Part shown: positions 1 to 13,021 of the stretch, piece by piece
Layout: each line of letters starts with the position of its first letter
Numbering within the stretch: the first letter of the stretch is position 1
Source of the DNA: Atherinomorus stipes
Lineage: Eukaryota > Chordata > Actinopteri > Atheriniformes > Atherinidae
Length of the DNA stretch: 64,000 bases
Assembly (NCBI GenBank): GCA_023101725.1
Contig: JALJCO010001448.1
Location: forward strand, 124,001 to 188,000
Reading direction: 5' to 3'
Translations under genes and position numbers: made by a program
Notes under the pieces: generated by a model
The model's database searches: none
The model's input: the letters and a program-made list of their open reading frames with translations, nothing else
Told to the model about the DNA's origin: nothing

Positions 1-1090
1 TTAGCATTTTTTCTTTTCTCAAAAGCTTTATTAAGTCAAGTAGCAATGAAGTTCAATTTAATTTAAAAATACCTTCTTACATCAAACTCTTTATTTCTGT
101 GTTGTGGAAAGTGTTTCTCCTAATCTTATTTCCCACTCTGACACACAAAGTCTCCATCACTCCCAAATCTGCCAGTCTTAAACGATGACTACACTGTTAA
201 TCCACTAACATTTCTGCACATGGCAGGATATGCTGAATTCCCACCCACTGACTCCTGTCATTTCATTACATTTCTTAAGTGCTTTTTTGGTGTGAGAGGA
301 TAAGGCTTTAGATTTAAAGGAAAATCAAAACTGATGTCATTTTTATGACAAATTTATGGTGAGTAAAATTAATTAAAGGCCTCCTTCCACTGAAAACCCG
401 TTTAACTTGCTCCTTCTGAAATACGGAGGGTTTCCCCTTGTTTACTTACACATGCTGACTTGCTAGCGTTGCGTTCCCCCAGTCGGCTGTTCTTTCTCAT
501 CAGAGAAACAATACGAAGAAAAGAGCGAATCGGGAACAGCCTCGCACTTCTACGTCACATTGCAAATAGCGTATCCCACGTGGGGTTTCTATCTGTCCAT
601 TGGAAGGCAGGTAACCCTCCAGTACACACTAGAAGTAAAGACAGCACGACTGTAGCTTCGGAGTTGAGAAGCTAATTAGCTAACAGTTTGTTAGCATGGC
701 GGAACAAACTTGTTTGTCAGCTCTATTTCCTGTCTGTAACAAAATAAGAGCGGAGGGCGGAGCTTCCTTCATACACTGATGGGAGCCAGCCAATCAGACG
801 GAAATTCATGAGAAGGACCCGGAAAAGCTGCCGTTGGACCACAAGCCTCTCTTCTAGTATACAAATACAGCTGGATACTAAGCAACCAGAGGGTTTTTTT
901 AAACAGAAACGATGCAGAATGCATTCAATAATAATGGAGAACACAGTAATAATGAAATGACCATGGAAGTACAACTTTAATGTGTGTATTTGTGGCTAAA
1001 AGGGAAAGATGCTCCATTTGTGGCAGCTGACGGTCCTGTCACTTTGCCTCCGACAAAGTAGCCCTGGCTACTTGGCCACAGCGACGTCCC
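1..1090. other. Intron sequence, nothing recognised
   Basis: This AT-rich stretch lies inside the copine intron downstream of the last visible exon. It has no coding signal beyond short chance ORFs and no clear repeat. A moderately CpG-containing patch around 440-880 has no promoter motif I can support. Confidence 0.5.
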
Positions 1091-1093
1091 TTT

Positions 1094-1152
1094 GGCCTAC
1101 TGGTTAGCAGCCATGACTCTCACCTGGGAGTCTGGAGATCAAATCCCGCCCA
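1094..1152 (+). repeat. tRNA-derived SINE head
   Basis: The sequence has a tRNA-like pol III layout: an A-box-like CTACTGGTTAGCAG and, about 40 bases later, a B-box-like GAGATCAAATCCC. A close relative is at 63370-63420 with the same order of words. It has no intact tRNA fold and no CCA-proximal stem, so it is a SINE remnant, not a tRNA gene. Confidence 0.5.
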
Positions 1153-1299
1153 GGCCCTTCGTTGCGTACCTTGCCACACATTTAAGAACTAACCTAAACC
1201 GTGAAAGATGCCTCTGTAAGCAGAAATCCCAGTTAAACTTACGCTGCACTTGTCTAATTGATTTTTTAGGTAGGACCTGGAAAAATTAGCCCATCGTTC

Positions 1300-1565
1300 G
1301 TCTTGATTCAGCTTGATTATTGTAGTCTGTACTGGTCTTTCTTAAAAAAACAGAGACCTGCAGCTCATTCAGAACTCTGCTGCCCCAGCCCTCACTAAGA
1401 CCACAAAAGTGGCCCATCAGAGGATAGACTTTGAAGTTCAGTTGCTAGTCTGTAAAGCTCTGAATGGTTTAGAACCAAAATAAATCAGTGACCTCCTGAC
1501 CCAGTATGAACCTCCCAAACCCCCTCAGGTTATCTGGATCTGATCTTTAATCAGTTGCCTTTGCC
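1300..1565 (+). repeat. Degraded L2/Rex1-like LINE fragment
   Basis: Words such as CTGCAGCTCATTCAGAACTC and CTGCTGCCCCAGCCCTCACT match the part of fish L2-like reverse transcriptase reading LQLIQNSAARVLT. It is followed by a region like LLVCKALNGL and then YEPP. Stops and shifts break the frame throughout. This is an old 3' fragment with no coding capacity. Confidence 0.6.
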
Positions 1566-2976
<1,411 letters not shown>

Positions 2977-3006
2977 CTACATCCTGGCATTCAAATGTAC
3001 TTAAAT

Positions 3007-3770
3007 GTCGTCCTCAAAATTATTCATACCCTCCTATTAAATAAGGGGAAAAAAAATCAACTGTTAGTGAAATAAGTTGGAATTGACTAAATTAATAATG
3101 AATAAAAATTCTATGAATATCATGACATTGTTTTTGAGTTGTGGTTACAAAGAAATGTGAAAAAGAAACACACAAAAAATAAAACAGGTAAACAAGCTGA
3201 TGGGGCTCCCAAGGTAAAATGTTGTTAAACAACACTTTGAGGCAATCACTGCAATCAGGTGTTTTCTCTTATGTTCAAAAAGACTTCTACACCTGCTGAC
3301 AGGTATTTTGGTCCACTGTTCATGGGAAAGGTGCTCTAATTTGTCTGGGACAGTTTTGTTTATTTTTTAGAATATTTTTTTTTAACTACAATTGGTTTTA
3401 TGCACAACTCCACTACTTCCTGAACTTAAGCCAGATCCTTTGTCTCCTGTCTTTCATTTTTGGACAAAACTGTTTAATCCAGTGTGTTTGGCCATTGTCC
3501 TAGTAGGTACTGAGGTCAAGCACACCTGGATTGATCAAATCATCCAATGATGAAAGACGGGAGACAAAGGAGCTGGATTAAGTTAGGAAGTTGTGGAGCT
3601 GTGCATAAAGCTCATTCAAAAGCAATATTTTATTTCACCTAAAAATTATTTTGCAAATTTTTATTTATTATTAGTTTTCTTTTAGTTTCTTGTTATTTGA
3701 ATTACTATTGTAAGTTTAGCCCTTTTTTTTTAAATTTAATTGGAGGGTATGAATAATTTTGAGGATGACT
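3007..3770 (-). mobile_element. Tc1-derived non-autonomous element
   Basis: The ends are inverted repeats: left GTCCTCAAAATTATTCATAC, right ends GTATGAATAATTTTGAGGAT. Inside, the minus strand at about 3230-3350 still resembles the C-terminus of a Tc1 transposase (a W-T-K-I-P block followed by a L-I-A-V-I-A block). It is therefore an internally deleted Tc1-like element. Relatives with the same ends or interior are at 10008-11330 and 60690-61195, with a shared interior word also at 59250-59310. A second element is inserted at 3394-3613. Confidence 0.75.
3394..3613. mobile_element. Palindromic MITE nested in the Tc1-derived element
   Basis: The ends are complementary over a long stretch: TTATGCACAACTCC on the left pairs with GGAGCTGTGCATAA on the right, and TTTGTCTCCTGTCTTTCAT with ATGAAAGACGGGAGACAAA. 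It is flanked by direct ATT triplets at 3391-3393 and 3614-3616. The related element at 61090-61110 reads ACCACAATTCAAAAGCAAT with no insertion, which is the empty site. Confidence 0.75.
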
Positions 3771-3784
3771 CTATGTCAGTTTAG

Positions 3785-5190
3785 CCACCTACCAGACCAG
3801 TTCCACCAGACTAGCCAGTCTAAACCAAGAGCAAACTCCACTGGAAAAGGGTGAAGCCCGGAAGTTAAGTTTAATAATTGTAGTTCTTTCTTGATCTGGT
3901 TGGGGCTGGCTCCAAAAGGAGCAAATCCCCATAGACTCCCATGTTAAAAAGACCAACTTCACAGCAGAAATAAACATGTTTACAGCCTGGTTCAAAAAAA
4001 TCATTGTAGGTTTAAAGCAGAACTCAGTAACTTCAGCTGGGCTCCCCTAGTGGCGTCCTTTCACTGTCGTGTTCAACCCCCCTTACACCCCCACAGCACA
4101 CAGACGGCTTCTCTGTCTTTCTTCTATTTTGTCCCTGGATATATTTTGCTTTCCTGCTTGTTGTGCTCTTTGCTGGTTGGTGAGCACCACGCCCTACTCA
4201 AAGCAAAGACCTGCTCTTTGAAACGGGACGTTTTCCGCGATTTGCGGGTAAATGCCGGGATTTATTTTTCACTGGTGTTGGCGGGAGCAGGTAAGAATAA
4301 ACTTTTTTTCTTTTTGCGGACGGACAAGGATTTTGAGCCTGAAGCAGTGTGCTTCACCCGGCGCAGGCAGCGCAGCTACGTGAATCCTGGTCAGAAAAGT
4401 TGGTTATGAGAGCAGGAGCCGTGTTTAGGTGGTGTGAAGCTAAAGAAATGTTTTTTCCAATTAGCGCTGGTAGTCTGGTTAAATAGAGCTGGAAGCAGCT
4501 CGGTAGATAGGGGACCTGAGTACCGTAAGCGGTTTTGTTGTCGCAAGTTCTGCTCGGGTCGACGAGGCAAAGTTGTATTTGCTGCTCGCAGGCCAGGGCC
4601 CCGGCGGGAGGGGGGGGGACATTGAATCGCTCCGTAAACACTTTGTTTAGCCCCACCGGGATTCCGAAAAGCATTTATTGAGGTAAAAAAGTTACTGAGT
4701 TCTCCTTTAATAGGTCAAGTTTACCTTCATGTCAACTTTGAGGGGGGGAATTTTTCTTTCTGTAACTCATCTGTTTGGATGTTATTCAATCTTGAAATTG
4801 CACTTAATAAGGGGCGTGTCTTTTTGATTGACATGCGGCAGATGCTGACATGCAGCCGCCGGTGGCTGGCAGTTAGCTCCTTGTTTGCTCTTGGTAAGGT
4901 CACAGTCTGCAGCGGAGTAGCAAAATGGCGGTTTTTAGCAACAGCAAGTCCAAACATGTCTTAGCTTTAGCCCGCTGATTAGGAGGCTAATCTTTGTTAG
5001 CTCCTGTTAGCTTCGAGTTAGCTTGGTTTGCACTTAGCCCAGAGTATGTTTGCCGTCAATCATTCGGCTCACGGCTGCACTTTACCCATTTCAGTATTTT
5101 CCAGGAGTGACGACACATGTGACATGGCAAGATGGTGACGGTGGGACAAGCTCTTCAAACGTGACCAGATACTACATCCATTTTTTGTTT
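3785..5190 (+). repeat. Dispersed repeat 'R1', copy 1 (interrupted)
   Basis: This repeat also occurs at 28126-28795 (opposite strand) and in part at 42520-42720. Shared words include CCATAGACTCCC, GTTTACAGCCTGG, GCCGCCGGTGGCTGGCAG and CAAGATGGTGACGG. No terminal inverted repeats or coding frame were found, so its class is unknown. The copy is split by the TTAA element at 4016-4706. Confidence 0.65.
4016..4706. mobile_element. TTAA-flanked MITE inside R1
   Basis: Terminal inverted repeats are AGCAGAACTCAGTAACTT on the left and the reverse complement of AGGAGAACTCAGTAACTT on the right. TTAA target duplications are at 4012-4015 and 4707-4710. The other R1 copy has one uninterrupted TTAA at 28585-28588 at the same point. 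TTAA duplication is characteristic of piggyBac and Kolobok transposons; no transposase is encoded in the 691 bp. Confidence 0.85.
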
Positions 5191-6400
5191 ACAGTCTTTG
5201 GTCTGAACTCATTTGTCCATCAACTCATGATCTATGTCCTCAAGACACGTCACAAACCTTGATACACACAAAAACCCTAATTTATATAGGGGTGTTTCCA
5301 ACACGTTGGACCCACAGTCATTTGTACTTCACTTTTAGTAAATCACAAAATAGTCCATATATACAGCAAAACATTTAATATGTTGATAGCTGTAGGATAT
5401 CTGAAGGTCAAGTAACACCTCTCTCCTCATGTATGTGAGTGTGTCAGTGAGAGAATGTGTCTGTTTTGATTGAGTGGATTTAGTGTTGTGTGATACTTTG
5501 ATCAAATTAAATGAAAAAAAAAAAAAAAACAATTCATCCTTAATTGTTTGTTTGCAGTAATCATGCCGTGTAATCACTTAATTTAACGTTGTGCTGCATT
5601 CTGACAAATGCATTATATCATATAAAGCAAGCTGCTCCTCTTATTCATCCTCCCTTTGTCCGCAGTAAACTGGAAAACTCCCACATGACTGACACCAACA
5701 AAGAAGAAGGAGGTAAGGAGGTTGAGGAAGATGAAGGCATAGAGAAGAGCAGAGAGCAAAAAGAAGGATGGAGATGGCTGTGGAAGAGAAACCTGGAGGG
5801 TGATGAGGATGGCAGTAAAAATAATGCTTTCTTCTGTCATATCGCAGACATTTCAGGAAAATTTTTTTTTAAAAAGTGTAAAAAATGTTGAATTAAGAAG
5901 AAAGTTTTCTCTCCTTTCTTTAAGTGAGTTGCTGTTTAAATCCCACAGCAGAACAGCGCTGCTAATACACTGTTGTTTGGTTATGAAACCAGACTCACAT
6001 TTAACTGGGACAGGATATCACTGATTCATATGGAGGCTAAAAATAAAACAGCTGGTAATAACCAGCCAAAATCCTTAAAAACAAAAAAACACACACACAC
6101 CACCAGTGGCACAGAAATGCATGTTTTGGGTTATTCTGGTTTTGGGGAACTGGAGGATTAGCTAGTCATTATCTCAGCCTTTGACTTATTGATCTGTTAT
6201 TTTAACCAATGACATGCTATCTGAGTGGTTATTTCTACAGTTCTCTACTGTGATGAAGCTCCCGTTGAGCTGACACTGATGTTTCCATAGATTTAAAGCC
6301 ACCATCCTTCAAATGAGAGATCTCCATTTCAAGTCCCGACTTTAACAAACTTTTCTGAATCTGCAAATTTTCCTTCACTCCTACCCTCTGATGGCTACGG
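5191..6400. other. Intron sequence, no recognised feature
   Basis: This holds a poly-A run at about 5513-5530 and a purine-rich ORF at 5589-5891 rich in Glu and Lys. That ORF has no homology signal and no splice context. Nothing else is supported. Confidence 0.5.
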
Positions 6401-6660
6401 TTTAGGGATGTACAATATTCAGCCCGATATCAACATTGGCCAATGTTGGCTTGAAAACCAAATATTAATATTGGATGAGCTTGCAGCTGCGTGAACATTT
6501 TATTTGTTTATTTGATAGGGCCACGGCATAGTAGAAACAAAGAAAAACCTTTAAATATAACAGATTTAGCCAGACGGCTAGTTTTCATCTGTTGTCCCCA
6601 GCCAGATTTGAAAAGGCTCTCTGAAATGAGGAAATATGGACAAATTTTTAATAAAACAGG

Positions 6661-7853
6661 TACACTATATTGTCAAAAGTATTCACTCACCCATACAAAT
6701 GATAGGAATCAGGTGTTCCAATCACTTCCATGTCCATAGGTGTATAAAATGAAGCAGCTAGGTATGCAGACTGTTTACAAACATTTGTGAAAGAATGTGT
6801 CGCTCTCAGGAGCTCAGTGAATCGCAGCATGGAACTGTGATAGGATGCCACCTGTGCAACAAATTCAGTTGTGAAATTTCCTCGCTCCTAAATATTCCAC
6901 AGTCAACTGTCAGCTGTATTATAAGAAAATGGAAGTGTTTGGGAACGACAGCACCTCAGCCAGGAAGTGGTCGGCCATGTAAACTGAGGAAGCAGAGTCA
7001 ACAGATGCTGAAGTGCATAATGTGAAGAGGTTGCCAACTTTTTGCAGAGTCCATCACTACAGACCTCCAAACTTCATGTGGCCTTCAGATCAGCTCAAGA
7101 ACAGTGACAGAGAGCTTAATGGAATGGGTTTCCATGATGGAGCAGCTGCATCCAAGCCACTGGACTCTAGAGCAGGGGAGGCATTCTCTGGAGTGACAAA
7201 ACATGCTTCTCCATCTGGCAATCTGATGGAGGAGTCTGGGTTTGGCAGTTGCCAGGACAACGGGACTTGTCTGACTGTGACTGACTGTGCCAAGTGTAAA
7301 GTTTGGTGGAGGGGGGATTATGGTGTGGGGTTGTTTTTCAGGAGCTGGGCTTGGCCCCTTGGTTCCAGTGAAAGAAACTCTGAATGCTTCAGCATACAAA
7401 GACATTTTGGACAATTCCATGCTCCCAACTTTGTGGGAACAGTTTGGAGATGGCCTCTTCCTCTTCCAACATAACTGTGCACCAGTGCACAAAGCAGGTC
7501 CATAAAGACCTGGATGCAGAGTCTGGTGTGGAGGAACTTGACTGGCCTGCACAGAGTCCTGACCTCAACCCGATACAACACTTTTGGGATAAATTAGAGC
7601 AGAGACTGAGAGCCAGACCTTCTCATCCAACATCAGTGTGTGACCTCAGAAATGTGCTTCTGAAAGAATAGTAAAAAATTCCCCAAAACACACTCCTAAA
7701 CCTTGTGGACAGCCTTCCCAGAAGAGTTGAAGCTGTTCTAGCTGCAAAGGTGGACCAACCTCATATTGAACCCTATGGTTTAGGAATGGGATGTCACTTA
7801 AGCTCATATGTGAGTCAAGCCAGGTGAGCGAATACATTTGGCAATATAATGTA
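6661..7853 (+). mobile_element. Tc1/mariner-type transposon, decayed
   Basis: Inverted repeats start CACTATATTGTCAAAAGTAT (left) and, reverse-complemented, CATTATATTGCCAAATGTAT (right). TA dinucleotides at 6661-6662 and 7852-7853 are the target duplication. The 1.2 kb length is typical for Tc1. The ends differ at several positions, which suggests an old, inactive copy. Confidence 0.92.
6795..7672 (+). pseudogene. Tc1 transposase pseudogene
   Basis: The relic carries an N-terminal helix-turn-helix (SLLNIPQSTVSCIIRKW at about 6884-6934) and the GRP hinge. Later come the IMVWGCF block and the [11 protein letters not shown] block, then SPDLNPIQHFWD. The reading frame is broken by a stop near 7023, and a frameshift near 7497 separates the last two blocks. 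The second catalytic acid is lost: family members read QHD (from memory), and this copy has QHN, a likely G-to-A change. It cannot encode a working transposase. Confidence 0.9.
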
Positions 7854-10007
7854 TCAATATAATTAAACAATATATAACAGACGGTGTTTGTTGACGAGCC
7901 CGCAGAATGCTGTTTTTTGTTAGTTTTTCTTTTTTTTAAAAAATCTGTGGGGCATGAGAACAACATAAGGTTGCATCCACCGTGCAACATTATGATGTCT
8001 CGGGCAACAACCGTGTCTAAATTTTTCATATCATGCATCACTGAAGACCCTTTCAGACTTGCGCTGGAAAGCGGTAATAGTGCAGACTTTGTACTTTATA
8101 CCGTTTGCATTCAGACATGTGTTCCGGTCTTTTATCTCAGAGATGTGGCGGACATTTACCGGCTGGTCTCCATGTCATAAGAGTGGAAATGTTGCGGCAC
8201 GTCGTTTTGGCTGAACACACAAGAAAATGTTCTGGACAGGGTTGAAGGTACAGTGTGGCTGTGTTGAACGTGGCCGGGATGCAATAAGCCCACGGGGAAG
8301 TGGCATGTTTGAAAAGACAGCTCCAGTAAAAGAGTGGATAGACCGCACATATTCACATGTTCCACAGTCTGCGGGTTAAGTAAAAGGTTTCATATGGCCT
8401 TAAGAATGCTACGATTAACTGCTCAGTGGCTTTACTAAAAATTTTAACATGCATAAAGCAATACTGAATGCACAGGAGTGTACCAGGCTGCATACAGCGG
8501 CATAGACGATACATCGGCTGGCAAATATTTTAGGCCGATATTTGCATTTTTTGCTGGTATTGGCATCAGCCAATATGTTGGTGTGTTGGCCGATACCCAT
8601 ACTTGGCATAATTTACAGACTTTTTATACTATATATATATATATACACTGTATATAGTACTTATACTGCATATTCTTATATCCCTCATATAACAAAAAGT
8701 TACGTTAAGCTTCTTAAGGGCACGGACTGGTCAATGGCCTGTAAATATTATCTAAGAATTAAAGTTGCTTTTTTTTTTCATGGCTCCCATCACTGACTAA
8801 TGGCCTAACCATTAATATAAAAAAATCAATGAGTTTCAAAATTTTAACCCTTTAAATTCCAGTTTGTACACACAACATTCCCACTGCCTAAAACTGAAAA
8901 GTGGGTTAAAATAAGTAAAAAAAAAAATAGCCTGTAGGTGTGAGGCCATTATTAGGTGTACAGAGCAGACCTAAGTATAGATTATAGCAACCACAATTCA
9001 AAAAGCTCAATGATAAGTTGTTTCAAGATAAAATGCAAAAAAAATGTGGGAAAAATTCCAGTTTGAACTGGAATGGCAGTGCATTACAGAGAGGGAACTA
9101 AATTCCCTTGCAAAAGACTGACCTGAATAATTAGCATGTGATCTGACTGATCAAAATGCTTGAAAAAAAAACAAACACCAAAATTACAAATTTGAGACCC
9201 TTTCACGCTCAAATAACCTCACATGAAAGAAGAAAAAAGACTGTTTACTTCATGGGATGTGTTAAGCATTTTTGAGTTTTTGAAGGACTCTATTTGCTGA
9301 AATAACATTGAAGTCTATGGGTTTTTTCATCACTAAGATAAAAAGCGAGGCCCCTTTTGAGTAAGTGGTCTTATGTCATGGAAAACAGTTCAAACTACAT
9401 CATTGAAGTGTAGAGCAAGTGTGTGAGGCGAAAAAAATGTTATCCTAAAAATTTATTCTGAAATGGCATTTGATTATAGAAAGGTAATTTTCAATGCAAG
9501 TTAATGTGGCACGGATTGGCACTCAGGAGTAAATGAGGTATACTTTAGTTAAAAATCTTGGAAAAAGAGTTAGACAACCCATCTTCTAGAATATCATGAG
9601 TCAAGCCAAAATACACGCCTGGACCAAGTTTTATGCTATTTGCATTAGTAGAAAAAAAAGTAACAACATAAAAGGTCACTTGCTACCCCTTCAGAAGAAG
9701 CTATAAGATATATATATATATAGATATAGATATATATATATACACTGCAGTGCAAGTTTAATGTTTCTATTTAAAATTTGTTTATAAGTGCAATGTTTCT
9801 TTTTTCATATATTTATTTGAATTTCTTTGTTCTTTTCTATGTTAAAAGGGTTGTAAAATTGCTTTTCATTGTATCCCTCATTATTTTAATTTGGGAATCA
9901 AGTGCAGTATTGGCCCTAAAAATCAGCAGGTTGTATTGGCCATCGGCTGAGGCTGATGAGAATATATCGGTATCAGCCCTAAAAAATCTGGATCAGTCAA
10001 TCCCTAA

Positions 10008-11330
10008 TACAGTCAAATCCTAAAAGAATAGTTCACCCACAGAATGAGTTAACTTTATTTTCAACTTACCCTTATGGTGAGCAAGACTCTGGAGCACTAT
10101 TTTAATATCTCAAATGCAGCCGGCGATCAGGAAGGCTTCTCTTTTTCCCCCAACTTTCATATAATGGAGTTCACGGTCCGAGCCAAAAAGGTCCATAAAA
10201 GTCCACAAAAACTTGTCAATATTCCTCCATACTGCTCATCCAATGTAATCCAAGTGTCCTGAGTGGGTAGCATCCAGAATTTACTCCCAACCACATAATT
10301 TAGAATATTTTTAGAGCCTAAACAATAGTACATCTTACTTTCACAAAGCATACATGTGCGCATTCACAAAACTACGGAAGCCCTTCAGACCCTACTCTGC
10401 CGATAATGCAAGTGTAGAAGAAGAAATTCGCTGTTTACATTGTCCTAAGAGTGCCAGAGCTGCAGACAAACCGGGACAAACACAAGCGGGTCCAAGAGGG
10501 GTTGGATATTGATTTAAAACAAAGAAAGAAAGAGGACGTGCGATATCGTCTGCCGTGGCTTCCATAGTTTCATGAACGTGCATCGTCGTGCTTACAGGAG
10601 ATGCGATGTAGTACTGTTTAGGCTCTAAAAATATACTAAATGACGTCGTTTTGAGTAAATTTTGGATGCTACCCACTCAAGATACTTGGATTACATTGGA
10701 CAAGCAGTATGGAGGAATATTGACAATTTTTTGTGGACTTTTATGGACCTTATTGGCTCGGACCCTGGCGAACTCCATTATATGAAAGTTGGGGGAAAAA
10801 GAGAAGCCTTCCTGATCACCGGCTACATTTGAGATATAAAAAAAGTCCAGCTCCAGAGTCTTGCTCACCATAAGGGTAAGTGGAAAATAAAGTAACATCA
10901 TCTGTGGGTGAACTATTCCTTTAAAATTATTCATACCCTCCAATTAAAGAAAATGCTAAATTCACAATAGTAATTCAAATAACAAGATACTAAAAAGAGT
11001 AATAATAAATGAAAATCAAAAAAATTCTAATTTAGTGAAGTACAATATTGCTTTTAAATTGTGATTGGAAAGAATAATATTTAAAAAGCAAACAAAATCA
11101 TCCCAGACAAAGTAGAGCACCTTGCTCATGAACAGTGGACCAAAGTACCTGTCGACAGGTGTAGACATCTGACTGGACGTTGTAGAAAACACTTGATTGC
11201 AGTGATTGTCTCAAAAAGTGTTGCTCAATAAAAAATTTAGTTCAGGAACCCCATTAAGCTTGTTCACTTGCTTTATTTTTTGTTTTTCTGTTATTGATAT
11301 TTCTTCTTTAAATATCTCCATTCCTTTTGG
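10008..11330 (-). mobile_element. Tc1-type element fragment carrying an insertion
   Basis: This is related to the element at 3007-3770. Its terminal word TACAGTC is at 10008-10014 and the rest (AAAATTATTCATACCCTCC) resumes at 10923. In between sits the long-inverted-repeat MITE. The minus strand at 11100-11230 again resembles a Tc1 transposase C-terminus. The right end has no matching inverted repeat, so it is truncated. Confidence 0.6.
10024..10920. mobile_element. Long-terminal-inverted-repeat MITE, TTAA type
   Basis: Two arms of about 330 bp (10024-10345 and 10610-10920) are reverse complements. Both begin with A[AG]GAATAGTTCACCCACAG. The right flank is TTAA (10921-10924); the left is CTAA (10020-10023), a one-base decay. 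The centre at 10346-10609 is unique and encodes nothing recognisable. Short ORFs in both arms translate alike only because the arms are copies. Confidence 0.85.
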
Positions 11331-11414
11331 ATTGTTTTTAAATCTACATGATTTGTTATCTGTGTACCCATTTACACGTGTAGATGTCGACACCCCTATT
11401 TCGAGGCTTGTGCA

Positions 11415-11515
11415 GAACTTGACTACAAGCTGTCATGTGGATCAGGTGTGTTGCAGCAGGAGACATCTAAAACCTGCAGGACAGCTGGTGATCCTGCACT
11501 AAGGTGCAGCATATT
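11415..11515. mobile_element. Half of a palindromic hAT-type MITE
   Basis: The words GCAGAACTTGACTAC, ATCAGGTGTGTTGCAGCAGG and AAAACCTGCAGGACAGC match one arm of the palindromic family at 24251-24452. The opposite arm is missing. Confidence 0.55.
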
Positions 11516-11690
11516 GGCCTCCTCTCTCCACATTAAGAAAATGCTATGAACTGCAGGATTAGTTTTGAAAAATTCTGTGGGTCCAGGTTGATTTTTGTAC
11601 ACATTAAAACTCTTTGATAAGTTAAGAGCACATTTACTCGTTCAAACAAATTTCCATGTTCATCTACAGGAGGCCAACAGTGGCCTTCCT

Positions 11691-11980
11691 GTGTGGAGTT
11701 TGCATGTTCTCCCCGTGTATGCGTGGGTTTTCTCCGGGTACTCCGGCTTCCTCCCACCATCCAAAGACATGCATGTTAGGTTAATTGGTCACTCTAAATT
11801 GCCCCTAGGAGTGAATGTGAGTGTGAATGGTTGTCTGTCTCTCTGTGTTGGTCCTGTGACAGACTGGCGACCTGTCCAGGGTGTACCCCGCCTCTCGCCT
11901 GATAACAGCTGGGATAGGCTCCAGCAACCCCCGCGACCCTGAATTGGATAAGCGGTACAGAAAATGACTGACTGACTGAC
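11691..11980 (+). repeat. Teleost non-LTR retrotransposon 3' end
   Basis: The run from GTGTGGAGTTTGCATGTTCT through TCCGGCTTCCTCCCACC, TTAATTGGTCACTCTAAATT, CAGGGTGTACCCCGCCTCTC and GGATAAGCGG is a very common fish repeat. It ends in a short (GACT)n tail at 11965-11980, as expected for the 3' end of a target-primed retroelement. Remnants of the same family are at 12575-12690 and 46787-46885. Confidence 0.8.
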
Positions 11981-12247
11981 ATCTGCAGGTTTTCCTTATT
12001 CTGTATTGTCCGTAGCAGAGGGACAGATTATTTGTCAGGTAAAAGTTACAGACCTTCAGGTCAGTGCGGTTACACACTGCTGGGAGATAAAGGTTGAGTA
12101 CAGATTTTAAATTTCTTGGATATTATAATGGAGTTCCTTAGCATCACATGACAGACTAGTCATAATAGCTGAACTTGACTTGGACTTGCACAAAAAGATT
12201 TGTGAACATCTCTGCTAGAAATACAAAAACACAGGAAGGCTTTAAAC

Positions 12248-12420
12248 CAGGGGTGTGCCCGAGGGCCACTGTCCTGCAGATTATCTGTCTCCCTGCTTCA
12301 GCACACCTGACTCAAATTAAACAAATCGAACAGTCTTTGAAATTCTGCACAATTTAAGTCGGGTCATGTGCTGGAGCATGGAAAACCTGTTAGATTGTGG
12401 CCCTCAAGGACCGAGAGATC
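12248..12420. mobile_element. Palindromic hAT-type MITE copy
   Basis: This shows the family layout: CAGGGGTGTGCCCGAGGGCC, then TTCAGCACACCTGACTCAAA, a short centre, a GTGCTGGAGCATGG-like right arm and CCTCAAGGACCGAG. It belongs with the copies at 20053-20250 and 24251-24452. Confidence 0.65.
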
Positions 12421-12574
12421 ACCAGTTAACCAATCAATACAAGGCTAACAAAGGGGCACCCACCAAACCCACAAACTCCAGTCTGCCCATGTTTCACACA
12501 CTGGTTGGACGTGAATAAAACATTGCATCTATATATTATGCACAGATTTAGATATTATGTATTTCATGCATTCA

Positions 12575-12690
12575 TCCATTCTCTACACCACTTATTCTTA
12601 TTCAGGGTTGTAGGGAAGCTGGAGCCATCCAGCAGTTAGCAGGGGAGCGGTGTGTACACCTGGACAGGTCAGCAGTCTATTGCATATTTA
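12575..12690 (+). repeat. Degenerate non-LTR 3' end fragment
   Basis: A decayed fragment with CTTATTCTTATTCAGGGTTG, GGAGCC and ACACCTGGACAGGTC resembles the complement of the 11691-11980 family in reduced form. Confidence 0.45.
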
Positions 12691-13021
12691 TTTATCTAAT
12701 GTGTGACAGCAACCCAGAAAGTCTTACAGAGCAAAACTCAACATGCTGCCAACTCCTCAGTAACAAAAGTAGCTATTGGCTGTCCTAAAGGCTGCTAAAT
12801 GTCGCTAGATGACATCATCATTTAATTTGCATAGTCCAAGCATGGAGAAGCAGCATTTAGCTGTTTTGCTGCAAACTACCAGTGGAGATGAAACTTTCAC
12901 CAAGTGGAGACGCTTTTAAATCTAAGTTGAAGACATTTGTTTTCTCATATGCCTATCCATGAAATCTGCACGCGGGGTGGGCATAATGGGGGGTTGTGAT
13001 GCCCTCGCCAAATGAACTAGG
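12691..13021. other. Intron sequence, no feature seen
   Basis: I see no repeat signature, coding block or structured element here. Confidence 0.5.

Larger units (their letters stand above)
6405..10007. repeat. Degenerate hAT-like repeat region with nested Tc1
   Basis: The left side reads GATATCAACATTGGCCAATG and the right side ATATCGGTATCAGCCCTAAA then AATCCCTAATAC. This 'GATATCGGCC' language also recurs at 8500-8600. It resembles fish hAT MITEs. The interior at 8800-9700 is AT-rich and unrecognised, with short TA tracts at 8628-8662 and 9706-9745. Boundaries are approximate. Confidence 0.4.

Noticed and set aside
1094..1152. Possible tRNA gene
   Set aside because: Box-like words are present but no cloverleaf can be drawn; a second similar copy at 63370 points to a SINE.
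10074..10943. Two similar small proteins encoded on opposite strands
   Set aside because: They lie in the two arms of a long-inverted-repeat MITE, so similarity reflects copied DNA, not protein conservation.
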